DNA of 64,000 nucleotides from Planctomycetaceae bacterium (GTDB lineage: Bacteria > Planctomycetota > Phycisphaerae > UBA1845 > UTPLA1). Made by a program: the position numbers and the translations under genes. Positions 1 to 8,128 of this stretch are shown here, in pieces. The notes beneath the pieces were generated by a model. It ran no database searches, had not been told where the DNA came from, and saw only the letters and a program-made list of their open reading frames with translations. The stretch lies in assembly GCA_006969385.1 (NCBI GenBank), contig CP030884.1:4334249-4398248 (forward strand), given 5' to 3'. Within the stretch, counting starts at the first letter, position 1. Each line of letters opens with the position of its first letter.

Positions 1-732
1 CAGCCCGAATCCGCGCAACACGAATACCGCCGCCAGATAAGCCCCCGCCGCCGCCCGAAACGCAAAGCGCTGCACGTCCCAGGCGTCGGCACCGATCGGC
101 TCGTGATGGCTCACCGCAAAAAACAAGGAGGATAAGATGACGATTAGCGCAACCGACGCCGCTTCGCGCATGCGCAACAACTGGTCGAACAACACCGATA
201 GCGCGGCGATCACGATCAGGCGAAACACCAATTCCTCATAGATCCCCGCGCCGATGCTAAACAGCAATTCGCGAATATCCTCTCGCGCCGCCTGCAGCAC
301 ATCCGGCTGCCCGACGGTATGCAGCAAGAAATTGAGCAACACCAACAACATGGCGAGCCCGATGCTTTCCGCCGCCATGCCCAGCAGCGCCATCGGTCGA
401 ATTTTCCACGGGTAGCGATAGATAATGTGCCAGCCCAACAGTACCACGATCAGCACGGCCCCCGGCAGGTAAACGCTGGACGCTCCGAACAAGCTGAAAA
501 ACCAGTGCAAAAGCTGCGACGCCGCCAACTCGCGATGTTGCGCCTCGCCGAAGGTGCGAATCGTCATCGCCGTGCCGATTTCGTAGGCCAGAATCATCGG
601 CAACAAAAACACCAGGCTTTGCAGCGGATGATGGGTAACCTGCCAGTAGTTGTCTTTGGAAACGTCGCGCGAGGGCCGCGCGCGACGCTGTTGTGTCTTC
701 GGGGCTTTGCGACGCTTTTTGCTGACGGCCAT
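1..732 (-). CDS. CPBP family intramembrane metalloprotease (3' end cut by window edge)
   Basis: The reading frame starts at an ATG at 732 and stays open to base 1, giving 244 residues without a stop. The N-terminus is basic (MAVSKKRRK). It is followed by several hydrophobic segments (about residues 39-53, 91-105, 117-137, 172-182 and 195-208). The Abi/CPBP signature is visible: EELVFR at residues 166-171 (EExxR motif) and F205-x3-H209 (second motif). The third motif would lie beyond the window. These residues form the metal site of a membrane-embedded protease related to Rce1; the substrate is unknown. It is divergent from the DNA glycosylase that starts 57 bases away, so the two promoters must lie in that short gap or inside the genes. 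Confidence 0.85.
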   Translation of the reverse strand, partial: MAVSKKRRKAPKTQQRRARPSRDVSKDNYWQVTHHPLQSLVFLLPMILAYEIGTAMTIRTFGEAQHRELAASQLLHWFFSLFGASSVYLPGAVLIVVLLGWHIIYRYPWKIRPMALLGMAAESIGLAMLLVLLNFLLHTVGQPDVLQAAREDIRELLFSIGAGIYEELVFRLIVIAALSVLFDQLLRMREAASVALIVILSSLFFAVSHHEPIGADAWDVQRFAFRAAAGAYLAAVFVLRGFGL

Positions 733-788
733 GTCGTTATACTCACCGGCATATCCGAAACACGCAACGATACACCAGCAAGCTGTTT

Positions 789-1460
789 ATGCCCGTGCGC
801 GCCGAGATACAACACGCACTCATAGATTTGTACGAGTCGCTGTTCGCGCGCTTCGGTCCACAACATTGGTGGCCGGGCGACTCGCCGACCGAAATTGCCA
901 TCGGGGCGGTGCTCACCCAAAACACATCTTGGTCGAACGTTGAAAAAGCGATCGCGAATCTTAGGGCACAAGATGCGCTCGATTTCGACGCGCTGCTAAA
1001 GCTTGGCGACGGAGAACTGGCCGAGATCATTCGGCCCGCAGGTTACTACAACACGAAGTCACGATACCTGAAGCATCTCGCAAACTTCGTGAAGACCTTG
1101 CCGACCGGTCGCCTCGATGATTTGAAAAGACTGGACCTTGCTGATGCACGACGGCGACTGTTAGCCGTCAAAGGCATCGGCCCTGAGACCGCCGATTCGA
1201 TCCTGCTCTATGCATGCGACATGCCGACGTTCGTGGTCGACGCGTACACCCGCCGCGTTTTATCCAGACACGGTCTAATCGAGGCGTCCGCATCGTACGA
1301 CGATATCAAACGCCTAGTGGAAGACGCCTTGCCGCGTGAAACGCTGCTCTTCAACGAGTTTCATGCTTTGATTGTGAAATTATGCAAAGAACACTGCCGC
1401 ACCACCGCACAGTGCGCGCGCTGCCCTTGGGAACATCATCCCCACGATGCGTCCCCATAG
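789..1460 (+). CDS. Endonuclease III-like HhH-GPD DNA glycosylase (COG2231/MagIII-like)
   Basis: A 223-residue protein of the Nth/MutY superfamily, likely a base-excision repair glycosylase. The helix-hairpin-helix reads VKGIGPETAD (127-136), with the essential aspartate at D151 in FVVDAYT. The lysine that gives Nth its lyase activity is replaced by E133, as in the monofunctional 3-methyladenine glycosylase MagIII of Helicobacter. This suggests a glycosylase without beta-lyase activity. The C-terminus holds four cysteines (C199, C203, C209, C212) spaced x3-x5-x2, not the usual Nth x6-x2-x5, so an iron-sulfur cluster is uncertain. The ATG at 789 gives a normal family N-terminus. The substrate cannot be read from the sequence. 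Confidence 0.85.
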   Translation: MPVRAEIQHALIDLYESLFARFGPQHWWPGDSPTEIAIGAVLTQNTSWSNVEKAIANLRAQDALDFDALLKLGDGELAEIIRPAGYYNTKSRYLKHLANFVKTLPTGRLDDLKRLDLADARRRLLAVKGIGPETADSILLYACDMPTFVVDAYTRRVLSRHGLIEASASYDDIKRLVEDALPRETLLFNEFHALIVKLCKEHCRTTAQCARCPWEHHPHDASP

Positions 1461-1519
1461 CGGCAATTGAAAACCCGGAATGCCTTGGCCTTTTTCGATC
1501 GGTGCGATCGATAACGCCC

Positions 1520-1609
1520 TTAGCGCATGGTCTTGTCGCGATACTTCTTCAAACCGAAGACAAGTACAACGATCAGAACCAAAGCGCCCCATTGCCACCA
1601 TTCCAACAT
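1520..1609 (-). CDS. 29-residue single-span membrane peptide (candidate)
   Basis: A short ORF starts at an ATG at 1609 with an AAGGA element about eight bases upstream. The product is 29 residues: an aromatic N-terminus (MLEWWQW), one hydrophobic span (about residues 8-20, GALVLIVVLVFGL) and a basic tail (KKYRDKTMR). This is the shape of a bacterial small membrane protein with the positive tail inside the cell. It lies alone between the glycosylase, which it faces tail to tail, and the divergent region upstream of hutH. The frame is open further upstream, but without a better start. Function unknown; a chance ORF cannot be excluded. Confidence 0.4.
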   Translation of the reverse strand: MLEWWQWGALVLIVVLVFGLKKYRDKTMR

Positions 1610-1899
1610 TGTGAGCTTCCTTGAAGAAATTAGTCCATTTGCTTCGGAACGAAAACGCTTCACCGATAGCAAAATCAAATCAACTTGCCTTTGCACACAT
1701 GTGCACCGGCCTAAAGGGACGATTGTTATCCAAATTCCATTCTTTTTCAAATCCAGGCTTGGGTTTGGGGCAAATTTCTCTCCCGTTGACCGATAGGTCG
1801 TAGTCCCTCATTCACGTCGAGTCGAAAGCCCTGTTCCCCGCTCAAATTCTCCGCGCTCGATGACGCGACGAAATCGCCGAAAATTGCTACCCTGCGCGT
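1610..1899. other. Intergenic region upstream of hutH
   Basis: About 290 bases between the small membrane peptide and hutH. I see no convincing gene. TTGACC at about 1785 could be part of a hutH promoter, but no good -10 box follows at the right distance, and no Shine-Dalgarno sequence precedes the hutH ATG. Confidence 0.4.
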
Positions 1900-3444
1900 A
1901 TGGAATCGAGCGCGTGGCCCAAACCGACACCGATACATCTCGGCAGCACCCTACTGTCCGTAGAGCGACTGTCCGAGTTGCATCGGAGCCCCTTGCAACC
2001 CGTCATCGACGACGCGGGCTGGCAGCGGCTGCGCGCCAGCCGTCAGAAAATCATCGACATCACCGAAACGCAGGTCGCCATTTACGGCGTTAACACCGGC
2101 TTCGGCACGCTCTGCACCACGCGCATCCCCGACGATCAACTCGCCCAATTACAACGCAACCTCATCCTTTCCCATGCCGTCGGCGTCGGCCCACCGATCC
2201 CCGACGAAATTGTGCGGTGGATGCTGTTGCTCAAAATCAACGCGCTCTTGCTCGGGGCCAGCGGCATTCAGGTGGCTTGTGTCGAACGACTCACGGAGAT
2301 GCTGTCGCACGACGTGTTGCCAGTCGTACCCACCCGCGGTTCGCTCGGTGCCAGCGGTGATCTCGCGCCCCTTTCGCATTTGGTGCTGCCGCTGATCGGC
2401 GAAGGCCGCGTACGCCATCAGAATCGCGAACGCTCGGCGGCAGAGGGTTTTGCCGAGTACGGGCTGCAACCCGTCGAACTCGGCCCCAAAGACGGCCTCG
2501 CTTTGATAAACGGCACGCAGATGATGCTGGCCTACGCGCTCGATGCCGCCATCCGCGCTCGGCGCATTGCGAAACTTGCCGACATCCTCGGAGCGATGAG
2601 TCTCGAAGCGAGCTTGGGCAGCTTGGCACCATTCAGCGCCGGCGTTGCGGAATTGCGACCGCATCCGGGAATCAAAACCGTCAGCGACAATATTTGTCGC
2701 ATGATGCAAGACAGCGAAGTGCTAGCATCGCACGCAAACTGCAACCGCGTGCAAGATCGCTACAGCCTGCGCTGCATTCCCGCCGTGCACGGTGCCTGTC
2801 GCGACGCCCTCGATCATGTTTGCCGCGTGATTGATGTTGAGCTGAATTCGGTAACGGATAATCCCGTGATTGTCGGCGACCGCGTCATTAGTGGCGGAAA
2901 CTTCCACGGTGAACCGCTCGCGCTGGGCCTCGACTATCTTGCCATGACGTTGACCGAGTGGGCCAATATCTCCGAGCGCCGCACCTATGCCTTGCTGTTC
3001 GGGCCCGAAGGAGTGCCGCCGCTGCTGATTGCCAACAGCGGCGTCAACAGCGGCTTCATGATTCCGCAATACACGGCCGCCGCACTGGTGAACGAGTGCA
3101 AGAGCCTGTCGACCCCGTCGAGTGTCGATTCGATACCCAGCAGCTTGGGGCAGGAAGACCACGTCAGCATGGGAGCGACCAGCGCCCTTCGCGTGCATCA
3201 GATCGTAACCAACGTCGAGACCGTCCTCGCGATCGAGCTGCTTTGCACCGCCCAAGCGCTCGATTTCCGCCACCCGCTCAAGCCAGGTATCGGCCCGCGT
3301 ACCTCCCACGAGGTTGTGCGCCGCCATATTTCCCATGCCGATGCCGACCGAGCCTTTGGCGCGGATATCAACACCGCCTTGGAGCTCGTTCGGGCCACCG
3401 AGTTGATCGAGGCTGTCGAAGCCGCTGTCGGGTCGCTCGGATAG
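1900..3444 (+). CDS. hutH: Histidine ammonia-lyase
   Basis: A 514-residue enzyme of the aromatic amino acid lyase family, removing ammonia from histidine to give urocanate. The MIO cofactor triad Ala151-Ser152-Gly153 lies in GSLGASGDLAPL. The HutH hallmarks YGVNTGFG (62-69) and NLILSHAVGVG are present, as is the family block ISGGNFHGEP. Length matches HutH (about 510). No hutU, hutI or hutG lies nearby, so if it serves histidine breakdown the rest of the pathway is elsewhere. Other MIO enzymes (tyrosine lyase, aminomutases) are possible, but the SH before AVGVG favours histidine. The ATG at 1900 lacks a clear ribosome site, and no later start suits the conserved N-terminus. Confidence 0.9.
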   Translation: MESSAWPKPTPIHLGSTLLSVERLSELHRSPLQPVIDDAGWQRLRASRQKIIDITETQVAIYGVNTGFGTLCTTRIPDDQLAQLQRNLILSHAVGVGPPIPDEIVRWMLLLKINALLLGASGIQVACVERLTEMLSHDVLPVVPTRGSLGASGDLAPLSHLVLPLIGEGRVRHQNRERSAAEGFAEYGLQPVELGPKDGLALINGTQMMLAYALDAAIRARRIAKLADILGAMSLEASLGSLAPFSAGVAELRPHPGIKTVSDNICRMMQDSEVLASHANCNRVQDRYSLRCIPAVHGACRDALDHVCRVIDVELNSVTDNPVIVGDRVISGGNFHGEPLALGLDYLAMTLTEWANISERRTYALLFGPEGVPPLLIANSGVNSGFMIPQYTAAALVNECKSLSTPSSVDSIPSSLGQEDHVSMGATSALRVHQIVTNVETVLAIELLCTAQALDFRHPLKPGIGPRTSHEVVRRHISHADADRAFGADINTALELVRATELIEAVEAAVGSLG

Positions 3445-3602
3445 AGGTCCCGCTGAATATCCGATAACCGAGGCGAGTGGCAAACCGACCTCTCGTATAA
3501 TCCGCGTCGATTGCCAAGCGTTTGATTGGTTACCGCGCATCGGGGCCAGCGACTGGCGATCCCTCGACCTCAAAGGTCATTTAAACACGTGGAGTGGATG
3601 CA

Positions 3603-3746
3603 ATGGTAGTCGGCCCGTTTTGTTTGGCGATTGAAGCTGGTGCCACGTTGGTTTCCGGCTTATTGAATTTCATACTCGGCATCTTCGGTGGTAGCGCTCC
3701 GGGAATTGTCAACGGCTTACTCGAAATAACCGGCTGCATCGCTTAG
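3603..3746 (+). CDS. 47-residue hydrophobic microprotein A (Cys7/Cys45)
   Basis: A small ORF with a strong ribosome site (GGAG at 3591-3594, eight bases before the ATG). The product has 47 residues, is strongly hydrophobic and glycine-rich (GLLNFILGIFGG at 19-30), and carries single cysteines at positions 7 and 45. It aligns without gaps to the product of the next ORF (3866-4012), sharing M1, C7, E11, L16, G26, G29, P33, G38, I42, G44 and C45. No signal-peptide cleavage site is obvious. It could be a small membrane protein, a secreted disulfide peptide or a bacteriocin-like peptide. I do not recognise the family. Confidence 0.55.
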   Translation: MVVGPFCLAIEAGATLVSGLLNFILGIFGGSAPGIVNGLLEITGCIA

Positions 3747-3865
3747 TTCTGAACCCCGCGCGGGGCGGGGCGATGCTCAATTGGCACGCGTTTCGCCGAT
3801 ATATCCAACATTAATCGGATCACACCGTCGTTGCCTGATGGCATTGACGATCGAAGGAGCGCGTG

Positions 3866-4012
3866 ATGACTGCCAGCATTATCTGCACCGGCGTGGAACT
3901 ACTCTTTATCTTGCCGCAGATTATTTTTGATCTTTTCTTTGGCCTCATCGGTCTTCCGACGCCGGATTTAACGCTCGGCATCGGCTCGATCTTCGGCTGT
4001 AACCTCCCCTAA
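3866..4012 (+). CDS. 48-residue hydrophobic microprotein B, paralogue of the preceding one
   Basis: A small ORF with an excellent ribosome site (AAGGAG at 3854-3859, six bases before the ATG). The product has 48 residues with a central aromatic, hydrophobic stretch (LLFILPQIIFDLFFG at 12-26) and cysteines at 7 and 45, exactly as in microprotein A. Eleven of 47 positions are identical without gaps, so the two look like an old tandem duplication. A 119-base spacer separates them and holds a short GC-rich repeat (CCCCGCGCGGGG at about 3756) that could attenuate transcription. Its last 45 bases overlap the 3' end of the opposing rhodanese-methyltransferase gene. Function unknown. Confidence 0.55.
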   Translation: MTASIICTGVELLFILPQIIFDLFFGLIGLPTPDLTLGIGSIFGCNLP

Positions 4013-4846
4013 TTCGCTTGACCCGCCCAGTTTGCGCGCAATCAACGACGCAACCCAGCGACCATCCGAGAAACCTTCGGCGTTCCAGAATATTCGCCAA
4101 TCCGCAAAATACGAGGATAACTCGCCGGGTCGTAACAAGTGTTTATCTTTGCGCGGCTTGCCGATCTGCTCGCGCTGCGCAACGGTAAACGTCTCATACA
4201 CCACAAAGCCGCCCGGCCGAATCGCGCGCTCGATCTGCGCCATCAGCGGTCGATGCAGATAATGAAAACACGCGATGACATCAAACGCTCCCGGCGGCAA
4301 TGTGAATCCCGCCGCTTCGAGGTCAACTTGACGAGTTTCAACCTTCGCTCCGCATGCATTCGCCAAACAGTCGGCGCGCTGCAACGCCTCCGGCAAATTG
4401 TCCCAACCCTCGACGGTCAATCCACCCAGCGCCAACGCCGCCGCATCGCGACCCACGCCACACGCCAAATCGACCGCCCGTTTCCCCTCGAGTTGCTCGC
4501 CCCACGCCAATCGCATCTCCGCTAGAACACGGGCGATCAATCCGTGCGGTCGCCATAAATAGTTCGTTGACGGCCCCGTCTCCAACGGACCAGCGAAATA
4601 CCGCTCCATATCTGTTATCGCAGTCACGTGGGGCCGTTTTGCACGACGCAGGATTGCCAACGCGATGTCCGCTCGGTCGGAGTCCACATCAAAAATCCGC
4701 AAGGGCTCATCCGGCGGCGGCAGCTCGCTGATACGCGCGTTCAGCGTCTCCAGCGGGATATTGACGGCACCATTGATGTGGCCGGTGTCAAATTCCGTGC
4801 ACGGACGCACATCTAAAATCGGGTATGGCAAGGCATGATCGGGCAT
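3968..4846 (-). CDS. Rhodanese-like domain fused to SAM-dependent methyltransferase
   Basis: About 292 residues from an ATG at 4846 (a TTG at 4852 is in frame). The N-terminal third is a rhodanese-like fold: ILDVRPCTEF, GHINGAVNIP. Where an active rhodanese has its catalytic cysteine loop, this protein reads IFDVDSDRAD with no cysteine, so the domain is probably a binding or structural module. The rest is a class I methyltransferase with motif I AVDLACGVGRDAAALA (about 124-139) and a TehB/UbiE-like layout. The substrate is unknown. It is divergent from the P-loop gene at 5008 and overlaps microprotein B at its 3' end. Confidence 0.8.
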   Translation of the reverse strand: MPDHALPYPILDVRPCTEFDTGHINGAVNIPLETLNARISELPPPDEPLRIFDVDSDRADIALAILRRAKRPHVTAITDMERYFAGPLETGPSTNYLWRPHGLIARVLAEMRLAWGEQLEGKRAVDLACGVGRDAAALALGGLTVEGWDNLPEALQRADCLANACGAKVETRQVDLEAAGFTLPPGAFDVIACFHYLHRPLMAQIERAIRPGGFVVYETFTVAQREQIGKPRKDKHLLRPGELSSYFADWRIFWNAEGFSDGRWVASLIARKLGGSSELGEVTAEDRADAER

Positions 4847-5007
4847 TGGCAATTGGGGTAATTTTCTAACAATTGATCTATCATGGACTTACGGCTTTTT
4901 CGGATATTCCGTATCAGCAGTGGAAAACCGCGCCAGCGCCGCGTTAAATTGGAGCGTGACGCGCTCGCAGGGAAATTGCCACCCAGCCAGATTCCGAAAG
5001 GCGGACC

Positions 5008-5850
5008 ATGTCTGTTGTAACCCTGCAAATCACAGGGCCGGCCGACTCGGGTAAGACCGACGTCGCCAATCATATCGCGACGGCCCTGGCCCCGTCGCGG
5101 CCCTACTATCTGCGCGTTGATGCAGTCCGACCGCCCCATCCGAATCTGCGTTTGAGCCGACCGCTGCCGCTGATGAAAAACGCCCGGCGCCTGCTTGTCG
5201 ATCCCGGCTCGATTTACGAATCCGTCAGCGAGGCCATCGGCGTCATCGCAACCGTCGATCCGGACGCCATCGTGATCGTTGAAAACGATAACGAACCGTG
5301 TTTTCGGGCGGCTTATCCGTATCACATCAAATGCTTTGTGCTGGCAGGTGCGAAAGAGAGCGACGTTTTTCGCTCGCAGAAGGAAGTCGCCGACGCCATT
5401 CGTCATACGATGGAAGACACGGGGGCGTTTGCGTCCGCCGTTTTCGGCATGGAAGCGGGCCCGGGCGATTCGTCGATTCTGCCGGCAACCGAAGCGACGC
5501 CCGCCACGCGCTCTGCCAACGACCTGCAAGACGATAGCGAAGTACAGGAATTTCTCGAATCGGATATCGGTTTTGAAATCGCGGGTCGCATGCGGCTAAA
5601 AGACCCGTTTCAGGCTATCATCGAAAGTGAAATGGTCGTGTTAAACGATGCCAAGCGCCCGTGGACGCAGGATGAACTCTCGTCCATCAAACGCCTGCAC
5701 GCACATTGCACTGCCATGAATCAACGATTAGAACGACATTGCTTTTTCGTGCCGATTACGCGGTCGGTCGAAGAAGATCGGAACAACCGCTACTCATTAT
5801 CCAACACGGTCGTGCGCCTTACCGCCGCCGCGAAGAATCAACCGATATGA
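5008..5850 (+). CDS. P-loop NTPase-like protein of unknown function
   Basis: A 280-residue protein with a clear Walker A motif near the N-terminus, GPADSGKT at residues 10-17, in a beta-strand context (VVTLQIT). VIVIVENDNE at about 86-95 may be the Walker B strand. The layout resembles small MobB/cobalamin-type GTP- or ATP-binding proteins, but the remainder matches nothing I recognise. An AAAGG element precedes the ATG. Its stop overlaps the start of the DUF971 gene (ATGA at 5847-5850), so the two are translationally coupled. It heads a run of five co-directional genes reaching 10540. The family is unassigned. Confidence 0.6.
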   Translation: MSVVTLQITGPADSGKTDVANHIATALAPSRPYYLRVDAVRPPHPNLRLSRPLPLMKNARRLLVDPGSIYESVSEAIGVIATVDPDAIVIVENDNEPCFRAAYPYHIKCFVLAGAKESDVFRSQKEVADAIRHTMEDTGAFASAVFGMEAGPGDSSILPATEATPATRSANDLQDDSEVQEFLESDIGFEIAGRMRLKDPFQAIIESEMVVLNDAKRPWTQDELSSIKRLHAHCTAMNQRLERHCFFVPITRSVEEDRNNRYSLSNTVVRLTAAAKNQPI

Positions 5851-6233
5851 CCGACGCCAATTTGGTCGAAAAAGCGCTGAATCAGCCGCTGGCCTCCGAC
5901 GAATTTAAACCCGCCGACCTGCATCTCGATCGCAAAGATGGTCTTAAGATCAAATGGAAGGACGGCCAAACCAGCCACTTCCCACTGGCGCTCTTACGCA
6001 AGATGTGTCCGTGCGCGACCTGCCGCATCGAACGCGATAAGGGGCCTTCCAAACCGGCCAAAGGCACGTCGCTCAACGTGCTACCGGCCAACATCGATAA
6101 AGCCACCGAGTTTGCCGATGCCGGATTGGTCGGTAACTACGCGCTCAACATTATTTGGGCCGATGGCCATCGAACCGGTATTTACGATTTTCGCTACTTG
6201 CGACTGCTCGCCGCTGAGATGGGCGACCAATAA
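5847..6233 (+). CDS. DUF971 domain protein (gamma-butyrobetaine hydroxylase N-domain-like)
   Basis: A 128-residue protein from the ATG at 5847, chosen because it overlaps the previous stop as ATGA and because the conserved domain begins shortly after. The DUF971 hallmarks are visible: LKIKWKDGQTSHFPL, the cysteine cluster MCPCATCR (about residues 51-58) and IIWADGHRTGIYDFRYLR near the end. DUF971 stands alone or fused to Mrp/ApbC ATPases or to gamma-butyrobetaine hydroxylase, and a metal-binding or iron-sulfur-related role is suspected. Coupling here to a P-loop protein recalls the Mrp association, but that is inference. Confidence 0.85.
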   Translation: MTDANLVEKALNQPLASDEFKPADLHLDRKDGLKIKWKDGQTSHFPLALLRKMCPCATCRIERDKGPSKPAKGTSLNVLPANIDKATEFADAGLVGNYALNIIWADGHRTGIYDFRYLRLLAAEMGDQ

Positions 6234-6338
6234 GTCATCGACCCGTAGCACCCACGCACACCCTCGTCGCGGATCGTCCTGTTAAACTTCGTGTCATCCG
6301 CACAAGCCCTGCATATTTCGCTACAATCCTTTAGATCG

Positions 6339-7208
6339 ATGACGCAGATTACACCGCAACAGATTGACACGTGGATCGAACGCACGACACCCTCTACGCG
6401 CGAAAACTATCCGGTCTATTTCATTTTCGGGCTATTCATCGCCAGCATTCTTGCACCCATCGTGCTTCCATTGTTTACGCATGCCAAATGGCAATGGGAA
6501 CAACTCGAGATCGTACCGTGGGTGTTGCTCACGATCATCCTGCTGATGAGTCGATATCGCGCACGCAAACGGCAGCGCTCTACCGAACGCGTCGAACAAA
6601 TGTGGGAAGATGCCAAGCTCGAACGTTGGGACGCCGTTGACGCGGCGTTGCCGACCACCTTCAATCATCCGATATACGACCCGACGCTGCGCGGTCGAGC
6701 TTTTATGATCGTCGCAGGTCTGTTGGAATCGCGCAAGCAACACGACGTCGCCGGCCACATATACGAAACCCTCTTGCGCCGCCGCATGGGCGACCCGTTA
6801 ACGTTGCATCAGGCACAGTTGTCGCTCGCGTCGGCGAAGTTGCGTAACGAGGAATTAACCGACGCCGTCGAACTCATCGGTCGCCTGCAAAAAATTGAAA
6901 TGCCGCCGCCACTGCGAGCGATTTTCGAGGCAGTGCGGCTGCATCAACAGGTATTTATGGGCCAGAACGAAGATGCCGTCGATAAGATTTCCGAGCGTCG
7001 CGATCTGTTCCGCCGACATCTTTCCACCCGCGCGGGTTACGCCTACGGCTTACTCGCCGCCGCTTTGCATCGACTGGGCCGCAAGGATGAAGCGCAGCGC
7101 TATTGGCATGATGCCACGCTGCTGGTTCCGCCCGCCAAGCTTACCGACCGCTTCGAGTTGCTCGGTGATGTCGCCCTCCATTATCAATCGAGCCAATCAC
7201 CGTTATGA
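6339..7208 (+). CDS. Membrane-anchored TPR-like protein (first of three)
   Basis: From the ATG at 6339 the product has 289 residues. Two hydrophobic spans (YFIFGLFIASILAPIVLPLF and VPWVLLTIILLM) are followed by a basic stretch (RYRARKRQR) and a helical region with tetratricopeptide-like helix pairs to the C-terminus. This predicts a membrane anchor with a soluble repeat domain, probably cytoplasmic by the positive-inside rule. An upstream TTG/ATG start at 6291 would add 16 residues of no conserved character. The stop overlaps the next start as ATGA, so the genes are coupled. No enzymatic motif is visible. Confidence 0.65.
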   Translation: MTQITPQQIDTWIERTTPSTRENYPVYFIFGLFIASILAPIVLPLFTHAKWQWEQLEIVPWVLLTIILLMSRYRARKRQRSTERVEQMWEDAKLERWDAVDAALPTTFNHPIYDPTLRGRAFMIVAGLLESRKQHDVAGHIYETLLRRRMGDPLTLHQAQLSLASAKLRNEELTDAVELIGRLQKIEMPPPLRAIFEAVRLHQQVFMGQNEDAVDKISERRDLFRRHLSTRAGYAYGLLAAALHRLGRKDEAQRYWHDATLLVPPAKLTDRFELLGDVALHYQSSQSPL

Positions 7209-8035
7209 ACTTCGAGCAAGCCAAAACATTGACCGGCAAGTTGACCATGCACGTCTGGATGACGCGCGTGTTGCGCGCCTTGCTGCTGGTTGGCATAATG
7301 GCGACGGCGACCGGGGCGGTCTTTGCCCCCAGCTTTGGTCTCGAAGCCGACGCCGATCATTTTTGGACAATGGCAATCTTCTTCGCCGGCTCGTGGATGG
7401 TGCTCTCGATCCTCGGCTATCGCCAAATCAAAACGGCCAACCAAGCGGCGATTTACATCACGACGGGTCGGCTCGATCTGGCTGAAACGCAATTGCGCGA
7501 CGCCGTACTTGCGTTTAATCTCCATCCGCGTGGCAAGCTGATGGCGTGCCACAATTTGGCCGTCGTTGCCCACAATCAAAAAGATTTCATGGCCGCCGCC
7601 GAGTTGTGTCGGGCCATCGTTCAACTTAGCGGTCGATCGCTCACCGAGATGGTCAACCTCTGCCGCATTCTGTTGGCCGACTGTCTTTTACAGGTTCAGC
7701 AAGTCGAAGCCGCCGACGCGGCGATTCAACCGCTGCGGCAAGAGGCGAACACGCTTTCGCTCGATCAACAACTGTTGCTGTTGCCGATTCAATTGCAATG
7801 CGATGCGGCGCGCGGTGCGTTTCAATCCGTTATCGATGACTTACCGAGCAAGATGCGACACGCGGAAATGCTCGATGCCCCCAAGGCCGGTCTCTGTCAC
7901 GCGCTACTTGCCAAGGCGTGCGAAAAGCTGAATCGCGGGACCGAAGCCGCCTTTCTGCGCGAGCGCGCCGAGCTTTATCACGATATCGACTTCGACGAAC
8001 TCAAGATTCCGCTTGCCAGCCCAACGTCAAACTGA
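7205..8035 (+). CDS. Membrane-anchored TPR-like protein (second of three)
   Basis: 276 residues with the same plan as the preceding gene: two N-terminal hydrophobic spans (RALLLVGIMATATGAVF and MAIFFAGSWMVLSILGY) and then helical repeats rich in alanine, glutamine and leucine. It starts inside the previous stop (ATGA at 7205-7208). The shared design suggests that the two arose by duplication or form a pair in the membrane. No catalytic signature. The gene ends 93 bases before the large periplasmic-type TPR protein. Confidence 0.65.
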   Translation: MNFEQAKTLTGKLTMHVWMTRVLRALLLVGIMATATGAVFAPSFGLEADADHFWTMAIFFAGSWMVLSILGYRQIKTANQAAIYITTGRLDLAETQLRDAVLAFNLHPRGKLMACHNLAVVAHNQKDFMAAAELCRAIVQLSGRSLTEMVNLCRILLADCLLQVQQVEAADAAIQPLRQEANTLSLDQQLLLLPIQLQCDAARGAFQSVIDDLPSKMRHAEMLDAPKAGLCHALLAKACEKLNRGTEAAFLRERAELYHDIDFDELKIPLASPTSN

Positions 8036-8128
8036 TACAAGTGACGATAAATAAAGACCTTCCGGCGATTGCGCCCCCGCATCTGCCGGTCGTTCATCAG
8101 GCCGCACAGGAACATGGGAGGTTCGTTG

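Noticed and set aside
1900..3444. Tyrosine or phenylalanine ammonia-lyase/aminomutase instead of HutH
   Set aside because: The NLILSHAVGVG block and overall wording fit histidine lyases, and the length is right; alternatives remain possible but less likely.
3603..4012. The microprotein pair as a toxin-antitoxin module
   Set aside because: Neither product has an antitoxin-like DNA-binding or acidic character; both are similar hydrophobic peptides, so a pair of like subunits fits better.
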